The notes beneath the pieces are model-generated. The model searched no databases, was not told where the DNA came from, and saw only the letters and a list, made by a program, of their open reading frames with translations. A DNA stretch of 64,000 bases from Massilia sp. R2A-15 (lineage in GTDB: Bacteria > Pseudomonadota > Gammaproteobacteria > Burkholderiales > Burkholderiaceae_D), in NCBI RefSeq assembly GCF_030704305.1, contig NZ_CP131935.1, positions 1,488,001 to 1,552,000 on the forward strand. Direction: 5' to 3'. Positions within the stretch are counted from its first letter, which is position 1, and each line of letters starts with the position of its first letter. A program made the position numbers and the translations under genes. Of the stretch, positions 58,541 to 64,000 are shown piece by piece.

Positions 58541-60927
58541 GCGCGCTGCCCTCGCCGGCATCCTGTTTCCACTGCGGCTTGCCGGTGGCGCCAGGCAGCA
58601 GTTGGCACACCGTCGTCGACGGCGCCGCGCGGCCGATGTGCTGTCCCGGCTGCGCCGCCGTGGCGTCTTCGATTGTCGCCAACGGTTTTTCCGACTTCTA
58701 CACGAGCCGCAGCGAGTTTGCGGCGCCGGCCGACCTGGAAGCGCTGGCGCCGCCCGAACTGGCGCTGTACGACGACGACGGCGCCGCAAGCGAAGCGCTC
58801 TACAGCGTCGAAGGCATCCGCTGCGCCGCCTGCGTCTGGCTGATCGAACGCCGCCTGCGCGCCGTGCCGGGCATGCGCGCCGCCGACATGAACGCGGCCA
58901 CAGGCCGGCTGAAGGTCAGATGGTCGCCGGAGAAATGCCGGCCAAGCGTGATCCTGGGCGCGCTGCGCGACATCGGCTACGCGGCCTATCCCTACGATCC
59001 TTGCCGCCACGCGGAGCAGCTCGAGCGCGAGCGCAAGCAGCTGTTCCGCCGGCTGTTCGTCGCCGGCCTGTCGATGATGCAGGTGATGATGTACGCGCTG
59101 CCGGTCTATTTGGCCGACGACGGCACCATGGACGCCGACATGACGGCGCTGATGCACTGGTCCGCGCTGCTGCTCACCCTGCCGGCGGTGGCGTACTCCG
59201 CGCAGCCGTTCTGGCGCGGCGCCTGGAACGGCATCAGGCAGCGCATGCCCGGCATGGACGTGCCGGTGGCGCTGGGGATCGCGGCCGCGTTCGGCGGCAG
59301 CGTGGCGGCGCTGGTGCGCGGGCACGGCGACGTGTACTTCGACTCGATCACGATGTTCGTCTTCCTGCTGCTGGCCAGCCGCTACCTGGAACTGTCGGCG
59401 CGGCGCTCGGCCGCGCAGGCGCTGGACCGGCTGCGCCGCGCCTTGCCGGCGGCCGCGGCGCGCATGAGCGGCTGGCCTTCGAACCGCGCCACCGAGCTGG
59501 TCGCCGCCGGCCAGGTTGCCGTGGGCGAGCACCTGCTGCTGCGCCCGGGCGAGGCCGCCGCCGCCGATGGCGTGATCGTCGATGGCGCCACCGAAGTGGA
59601 CCTGGCGCTGCTGACCGGCGAAAGCCGGCCGCAGGCGCGCGGCGTGGGCGAGCTGGTGCCGGGCGGCGCCGTCAATGCCGGCCAGCCGGTCGTTCTGCGG
59701 GTCGAGCGGGTGGCCGGCGAAAGCACGCTGGCCCTGCTGGTCGGGCTGGTCGAGCGCGCGGGCCAGGGCAAGCCGCGCATCGCGCTGTGGGCCGACAAGG
59801 TGGCGGCGTGGTTCGTCGTGGCCTTGCTGGCGCTGACGGTGCTGGTGTTCGCGTTCTGGCACAAATCCGACCCGGCGCGCGCCTGGCAGGTGGCGATCGC
59901 CGTGCTGGTGGTGTCGTGTCCGTGCGCGCTGTCGCTGGCCACGCCGACGGCGCTGGCCGCCGCCGCGAGCCGGCTGCTTCGGCGCGGCGTGCTGGCGGTG
60001 CAGCCGCACGTGCTCGAAACGCTGGCGCGCGTGACCCACGTCGTGTTCGACAAGACCGGCACGCTGACCGCCGGACGGCCGGTGCTGCGCGCGGTGCAGC
60101 GGCTCGATTGCCGCAGCGCCGAGGAATGCCTGGCGATCGCCGCGGCGCTGGAGGCGTCGAGCACCCATCCGCTGGCGGCCGCGCTGCGTGAAGCGGCCGG
60201 CGCGGACCCGCGGGTAGCCCATTCGGTGCGCCATTTCCCGGGCGAGGGTGTAAGCGGCGTCATCGACGGACTGACTTTCCGCCTCGGCAGCGCCGCATTC
60301 GCCGGCGGCGGACGAGAACAACCCAAGAACGACACCGCAACGCACGTGTACCTGGCCGGCCCCGCCTCCGTGCTGGCCCGCTTCGAACTGGCCGATCCGC
60401 TGCGCGAGGATGCGCAGGCGGTGGTGCGGCATTTCCGTTCGCGCGGAATTGAAGTGATCCTGTTGAGCGGCGATGAGCAGCCGGTGTGCGACCGGGTGGC
60501 CGGCGAGGCGGGAATTGCGCGTGCGCTGGGCGGCCAGATGCCGGACCAGAAGCTCGCCTTCGTCCAGGCGCTGCAGGCGCAGGGCGCGGTGGTGGCGATG
60601 GTGGGCGACGGAATCAACGATGCGGCGGTGCTGCGCGCGGCCGACGTGTCGTTCGCGATGGGCGAGGGCAGCGACCTGGCGCGCATGCACTCCGACTGCG
60701 TGCTTATGTCCGGCAGCCTGTCGAGCCTCGCCGAGTGCGCGACGACCGCCGGCCGCACGCTGGCGGTCATCCGCCAGAACCTGGCGTGGGCCACGCTGTA
60801 CAACGCCTGCGCGATCCCGGCGGCCGCTTTCGGGCTGCTCGATCCGTGGATGTCGGGCGTCGGCATGTCGCTCAGTTCCGCCGTCGTGGTGGCCAATGCG
60901 CTGCGCCTGCGCGCGCGGGGAGCTTGA
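58528..60927 (+). CDS. ccoI: Cu-transporting P-type ATPase for cbb3 assembly
   Basis: 799 residues from ATG 58528 (GTG 58537 is an alternative). The CcoI-type N-terminus has CFHCGLPV and MCCPGCAAV (an extra Cys-rich metal domain) ahead of the HMA domain GIRCAACVWLIE. The ATPase core shows QVMMYALPVYLADDGT, LLTGESRPQ, VVSCPCALSLATP with the CPC site, DKTGTLTAG, STHPLAAAL and GDGINDAAVLRAAD. It exports or supplies Cu to the binuclear centre of the oxidase; close to FixI/CtpA. It overlaps the preceding gene by 13 bases and is followed directly by ccoS. Confidence 0.95.
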   Translation: MAAVSALPSPASCFHCGLPVAPGSSWHTVVDGAARPMCCPGCAAVASSIVANGFSDFYTSRSEFAAPADLEALAPPELALYDDDGAASEALYSVEGIRCAACVWLIERRLRAVPGMRAADMNAATGRLKVRWSPEKCRPSVILGALRDIGYAAYPYDPCRHAEQLERERKQLFRRLFVAGLSMMQVMMYALPVYLADDGTMDADMTALMHWSALLLTLPAVAYSAQPFWRGAWNGIRQRMPGMDVPVALGIAAAFGGSVAALVRGHGDVYFDSITMFVFLLLASRYLELSARRSAAQALDRLRRALPAAAARMSGWPSNRATELVAAGQVAVGEHLLLRPGEAAAADGVIVDGATEVDLALLTGESRPQARGVGELVPGGAVNAGQPVVLRVERVAGESTLALLVGLVERAGQGKPRIALWADKVAAWFVVALLALTVLVFAFWHKSDPARAWQVAIAVLVVSCPCALSLATPTALAAAASRLLRRGVLAVQPHVLETLARVTHVVFDKTGTLTAGRPVLRAVQRLDCRSAEECLAIAAALEASSTHPLAAALREAAGADPRVAHSVRHFPGEGVSGVIDGLTFRLGSAAFAGGGREQPKNDTATHVYLAGPASVLARFELADPLREDAQAVVRHFRSRGIEVILLSGDEQPVCDRVAGEAGIARALGGQMPDQKLAFVQALQAQGAVVAMVGDGINDAAVLRAADVSFAMGEGSDLARMHSDCVLMSGSLSSLAECATTAGRTLAVIRQNLAWATLYNACAIPAAAFGLLDPWMSGVGMSLSSAVVVANALRLRARGA

Positions 60928-61077
60928 ATGGAAGCCTTGTATTTGCTGGTGCCGTTGAGCGTGGCCCTGGTTGGGCTGGCGCTCTGGGTTTTTTTCGGCG
61001 CCTCCGACAGCGGCCAGTTCGACGACCTCGAAGGCCCGGCGCACCGCATCCTTCACGACGACGACAGCGGTGCGTAA
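60928..61077 (+). CDS. ccoS: cbb3 oxidase maturation protein CcoS
   Basis: 49 residues, too short for many gene finders. ATG 60928 follows the ccoI stop at once. One membrane helix, LLVPLSVALVGLALWVFFG, is followed by SDSGQFDDLEGPAHRILHDD, the conserved CcoS motif after the helix. CcoS is needed for cofactor insertion into cbb3 oxidase. It stops at 61075-61077, just before a REP element and the FNR box of ccoN. Confidence 0.92.
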   Translation: MEALYLLVPLSVALVGLALWVFFGASDSGQFDDLEGPAHRILHDDDSGA

Positions 61078-61084
61078 AGATTTG

Positions 61085-61113
61085 CCGTCGTTCCTGCGCA
61101 GGCAGGAACCCAT
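61085..61113. repeat. Single REP element (GTTCCTGC type)
   Basis: GCCGTCGTTCCTGCGCAGGC and the following AGGAACCCATGCC form one arm-palindrome. It lies between ccoS and the ccoN promoter region and could separate the two transcripts. Confidence 0.8.
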
Positions 61114-61133
61114 GCCTTTCGTTACTCAGCAAT

Positions 61134-61147
61134 TTGATTCACATCAA
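61134..61147. promoter_or_regulatory. Perfect FNR/Anr box upstream of ccoN
   Basis: TTGATTCACATCAA matches TTGAT-N4-ATCAA. Its centre is about 69 bases before the ccoN start. The stretch after it (AGATTTTTGAAGTTGAGAAA) is AT-rich and could include the promoter -10 element. Anr/FNR activation of ccoNOQP is well documented. Confidence 0.85.
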
Positions 61148-61209
61148 AGATTTTTGAAGTTGAGAAATTTACTCTTCTGCTGTCATGTTTGTATTCTCAG
61201 GAGAGTTTG

Positions 61210-62661
61210 GTGGAAACCGCTAACAACTACAACTACAAGATCGTCAGGCAGTTCACGATCGCCACCATCGCATGGGGCGTCATCGGCATGCTGGTCGGCG
61301 TCTTCATCGCCGCGCAGCTGGCGTGGCCCGCGCTCAATTTCGACATACCCTGGCTGACGTACGGGCGCCTGCGCCCGCTGCACACCAACGCCGTCATCTT
61401 CGCCTTTGGCATCTGCGGCCTGTTCGCCACATCCTACTACGTCGTGCAGCGAACCTGCCAGGTGCGGCTGTTCTCGGACCGCCTGGCCGCCTTCACGTTC
61501 TGGGGCTGGCAGGCGGTGCTGGTTGGCGCCGTGATCACGCTGCCGATGGGTTTCACGCGCGGCAAGGAGTACGCCGAACTCGAATGGCCGCTCTCGATCC
61601 TGATCGCCATCGTGTGGGTCGCGTACGCCGTGGTCTTCTTCGGCACCATCATCAAGCGCAAGGTCGAGCACATCTACGTGGCCAACTGGTTCTTCGGCGG
61701 CTACATCATCGCGGTCGCGCTGCTGCACATCGTCAACGGCGCCAGCATGCCGGCATCGCTGACGAAATCGTACTCCGCCTACTCGGGCGTGCAGGACGCG
61801 ATGATCCAGTGGTGGTACGGCCATAACGCGGTCGGCTTCATCCTCACCGCCGGCTACCTCGGCATGGTGTACTACTTCATTCCGAAGCAGGCCGAGCGCC
61901 CGGTGTACTCGTACCGCCTGTCGATCGTGCACTTCTGGGCGCTGATCTTCACCTACATGTGGGCCGGCCCGCACCACCTGCATTACACCGCGCTGCCCGA
62001 CTGGACCCAGTCGATCGGCATGGTGTTCTCGCTGATCCTGCTGGCGCCGTCGTGGGGCGGCATGATCAACGGGATGATGACCCTGTCGGGCGCCTGGCAC
62101 AAGCTGCGCTCGGACCCGATCCTCAAGTTCCTGATCGTCTCGCTGTCGTTCTACGGCATGGCCACCTTCGAGGGCCCGATGATGTCGATCAAGACCATCA
62201 ACTCGCTGTCGCACTACACCGACTGGGGCATCGCCCACGTCCACGCCGGTGCGCTCGGCTGGGTCGGATTCATCACCATGGGCTCGATCTACTACCTGAT
62301 TCCGCGCATGTCCGGCAAGAAGGCGATGTGGAGCACCAGCCTGGTGGACATGCACTTCTGGGTCGCCACCATCGGCATCGTGCTGTACATCGCGTCGATG
62401 TGGATCGCCGGCGTGATGCAGGGCCTGATGTGGCGCGCGGTCAATCCTGACGGCACGCTGACCTATACCTTCGTCGAAGGCGTCAAGGCGACCTTCCCGT
62501 ACTACGTGGTGCGCTTTACCGGCGGCCTGCTGTACTTGTCCGGGATGGCGATGATGGCCTGGAACGCCTTCATGACGATGCGCGAGACCGTCTCGGTCGA
62601 CCCGCGCATTCCCGCCCTTGTACCCGCACACACTGGAGAAGCAAATGAAGTTTTCGCATGA
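61210..62661 (+). CDS. ccoN: cbb3-type cytochrome c oxidase subunit I, GTG start
   Basis: 483 residues from GTG 61210, preceded by AGGAG at 6-base spacing; other in-frame alternatives (TTG 61189, 61207) are less well placed. Twelve membrane helices. The haem and CuB ligand histidines occur in [48 protein letters not shown] and [14 protein letters not shown] with VDMHFWVAT. This is the catalytic subunit that reduces O2 with high affinity. First gene of ccoNOQP; its end overlaps the ccoO start by 17 bases. FNR box upstream. Confidence 0.97.
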   Translation: METANNYNYKIVRQFTIATIAWGVIGMLVGVFIAAQLAWPALNFDIPWLTYGRLRPLHTNAVIFAFGICGLFATSYYVVQRTCQVRLFSDRLAAFTFWGWQAVLVGAVITLPMGFTRGKEYAELEWPLSILIAIVWVAYAVVFFGTIIKRKVEHIYVANWFFGGYIIAVALLHIVNGASMPASLTKSYSAYSGVQDAMIQWWYGHNAVGFILTAGYLGMVYYFIPKQAERPVYSYRLSIVHFWALIFTYMWAGPHHLHYTALPDWTQSIGMVFSLILLAPSWGGMINGMMTLSGAWHKLRSDPILKFLIVSLSFYGMATFEGPMMSIKTINSLSHYTDWGIAHVHAGALGWVGFITMGSIYYLIPRMSGKKAMWSTSLVDMHFWVATIGIVLYIASMWIAGVMQGLMWRAVNPDGTLTYTFVEGVKATFPYYVVRFTGGLLYLSGMAMMAWNAFMTMRETVSVDPRIPALVPAHTGEANEVFA

Positions 62662-63259
62662 ATGGATCGAGAAGAATCCCTGGCTGCTGATCGGACTCGT
62701 CCTCATCGTGGTGTCGTTCGGCGGCCTGGTCGAGATCGTGCCGCTGTTCTTCCAGAAGTCGACCACCGAGCCGATCGCCGGCCTCAAGCCGTACACGCCG
62801 CTGCGCCTGGTGGGGCGCGACATCTACGTGCGTGAAGGCTGCTACAACTGCCATTCGCAGATGATCCGTCCGTTCCGCGCCGAGACCGAGCGCTACGGCC
62901 ACTATTCGGTCGCCGGCGAGTACGTCTACGACCGGCCGTTCCAGTGGGGCTCGAAGCGCACCGGCCCCGACCTGGCGCGCGTGGGCGGTCGTTACAGCGA
63001 CGAGTGGCACCGCACCCACCTGGACAATCCGCGCGACGTGGTGCCGGAGTCGAACATGCCGAACTACCCGTGGCTGGCGCGCACCAAGCTGGTGCCGGAA
63101 GACGTCGTGCCGAAGATGCGCGCGCTCCAGCGCCTGTCGGTACCGTATTCGGAGCAGGAAATCAAGGAGGCGCCGGCGCAGCTGGCGGACAAGACCGAGC
63201 AGGATGCGCTGATCGCCTACCTGCAGGGACTGGGCACCTTGATCAAGACAAGGAACTAG
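62645..63259 (+). CDS. ccoO: cbb3 oxidase subunit II (mono-haem cytochrome c)
   Basis: 204 residues from ATG 62645 with GGAGAA upstream. One N-terminal membrane helix ([20 protein letters not shown]) anchors a cytochrome c domain with the CYNCH haem site in [20 protein letters not shown]; the axial Met is in [10 protein letters not shown]. The R-x-H-x-x-N-P-x-D-V region is typical of CcoO. It passes electrons from CcoP to CcoN. Starts within the end of ccoN and is followed by ccoQ after 1 base. Confidence 0.97.
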   Translation: MKFSHEWIEKNPWLLIGLVLIVVSFGGLVEIVPLFFQKSTTEPIAGLKPYTPLRLVGRDIYVREGCYNCHSQMIRPFRAETERYGHYSVAGEYVYDRPFQWGSKRTGPDLARVGGRYSDEWHRTHLDNPRDVVPESNMPNYPWLARTKLVPEDVVPKMRALQRLSVPYSEQEIKEAPAQLADKTEQDALIAYLQGLGTLIKTRN

Positions 63260-63260
63260 C

Positions 63261-63428
63261 ATGGCAATCGAACGTATTTTTGACAGCGCGAGCAGCGTGA
63301 TGACCGTCGTCAGCTTCGCGACCTTCGTGGGAATCCTGCTGTGGACCTTCGCGGCCCGCCGCGGCGCCGACTTCGACAAGGCCGCGGCGCTGCCGTTCGC
63401 CGACGAGGAGGAGTACGAGCATGGCTGA
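63261..63428 (+). CDS. ccoQ: cbb3 oxidase subunit CcoQ
   Basis: 55 residues. ATG 63261 follows the ccoO stop by one base. A single membrane helix VVSFATFVGILLWTFA then a charged tail ARRGADFDKAAALPFADEEE, ending EYEHG. This matches the short CcoQ/FixQ subunit that stabilises the oxidase. It overlaps the ccoP start by 8 bases. Confidence 0.92.
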   Translation: MAIERIFDSASSVMTVVSFATFVGILLWTFAARRGADFDKAAALPFADEEEYEHG

Positions 63429-64000
63429 TTTCGTCAACGGCTTCTGGGACTACTACATCAGCATCATCACGCTGCTGTCGATCTTCGGCTGCGGGATCCT
63501 GCTGTGGTCGCAGTCGAAGCACCGGGTCAAGGCCGGCGCCGGCGCCACCACCGGGCACGTGTGGGACGAGGACCTGACCGAGCTCAATACGCCGATGCCG
63601 CGCTGGTGGATGTGGCTATTCTACATGACCATCGTGTTCGCGCTGTGCTACCTGGTGCTGTACCCCGGCCTGGGCAGCTACGCCGGCAGGCTTGGCTGGA
63701 AATCGGCCGGCGCCTACCAGTCCGAACTCAAACAGGCGGAGGCGGAATACGGCCCGCTGTTCGACAAGTATGCGAAACAGGACCTGAAGACGGTGGCGGC
63801 CGATCCGCAGGCGCGCCAGATCGGCGAACGGCTGTTCCTGACCTACTGCGCGCAGTGCCACGGCTCCGACGCGCGCGGCGGCAAGGGCTTCCCGAACCTG
63901 ACCGACAGCGACTGGCTGCATGGCGGCGAGCCGGCCACCATCAAGGCCACCATCATGCACGGCCGTACCGGGCAGATGCCGCCGATGGGCGCGGCGCTGG
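63421..64000 (+). CDS. ccoP: cbb3 oxidase subunit III (di-haem cytochrome c), cut by window end
   Basis: The first about 193 residues are in view. MADFVNGFWDYYISIITLLSIFG is the first helix region, then VWDEDLTELNTPMPRWWMWLFY (the canonical CcoP linker) and a second helix VFALCYLVLYPGLGSYAG. The first haem motif is CAQCH in FLTYCAQCHGSDARGG, followed by FPNLTDSDWLHGGEP, with TGQMPPMGAAL near the window end. The second haem lies beyond. Donates electrons to CcoO. Confidence 0.96.
   Translation, partial: MADFVNGFWDYYISIITLLSIFGCGILLWSQSKHRVKAGAGATTGHVWDEDLTELNTPMPRWWMWLFYMTIVFALCYLVLYPGLGSYAGRLGWKSAGAYQSELKQAEAEYGPLFDKYAKQDLKTVAADPQARQIGERLFLTYCAQCHGSDARGGKGFPNLTDSDWLHGGEPATIKATIMHGRTGQMPPMGAAL

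Overview
The window looks like a chromosomal segment of a high-GC betaproteobacterium, most probably an Oxalobacteraceae member of the Massilia/Telluria/Duganella type. This is inferred from very GC-rich coding with strong third-position bias, a Burkholderiales-type porin, a c-di-GMP-rich signalling repertoire, an Anr/FNR-controlled cbb3 oxidase cluster and two families of palindromic intergenic repeats. No rRNA, tRNA, CRISPR array, intact prophage or insertion sequence was recognised.

Layout. 1-2.4 kb: start of a PAS sensor kinase, then a translationally coupled minus-strand set (NTF2-like protein, lipase-chaperone-like protein, DsbC-like disulfide isomerase). 2.5-9 kb: secreted EXORDIUM-family protein, ilvE, a COG4705 membrane protein, a QseC/QseB-type two-component pair and an exported RidA-like protein. 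8.8-13.2 kb: a probable gluconate operon (gntK, MFS transporter, porin) with a LacI-family regulator; LacI-type palindromic operators precede both the regulator and gntK. 13.3-24.9 kb: hybrid histidine kinase; a formyl-THF-hydrolase-like enzyme fused to two GcvR-like ACT domains with an adjacent class-V aminotransferase; a BBE-type FAD oxidase; an aminotransferase-kefF-kefC operon; an Nramp-related transporter. 25-32.1 kb: three c-di-GMP enzymes in a row (GGDEF-EAL, degenerate-GGDEF-EAL, GGDEF). 32.2-33.5 kb: a small AT-richer scar holding a broken immunity-like gene, a possible toxin tail and an orphan zinc-ribbon protein.

34.3-64 kb is dominated by oxygen-limitation and stress physiology. 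Seven FNR/Anr boxes (TTGAT-N4-ATCAA or one mismatch) lie upstream of a DksA-like regulator, ackA and a flavin/PLP-oxidase-like protein, three UspA proteins, a hemerythrin-like protein, a quinone reductase, an Aer-type aerotaxis receptor, hemN and ccoN. Interspersed are nsrR, sirB2, an aminotransferase, a CpxRA-like pair with a copper-type P-ATPase, a metallophosphoesterase lipoprotein, a PBP1A-type peptidoglycan synthase, a CDF transporter and a Pat-type acyl-CoA synthetase/acetyltransferase. The window ends in the cbb3 operon: hemN, a TauE/SafE-like membrane protein, ccoI, ccoS, then ccoN-ccoO-ccoQ-ccoP (ccoP cut by the window edge). Haem synthesis, copper loading, oxidase subunits, redox taxis and acetate fermentation therefore appear to sit under one oxygen-responsive regulator, which is not itself in the window.

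Intergenic space is rich in repeats: a REP-like family built on GTTCCTGC-GCAGGAAC or GTACCTGC-GCAGGTAC (one locus being a 72-bp tandem array), a 27-bp palindrome family that often looks like a terminator, and one ~200-bp element with 29-bp inverted termini enclosing REP-like arms.
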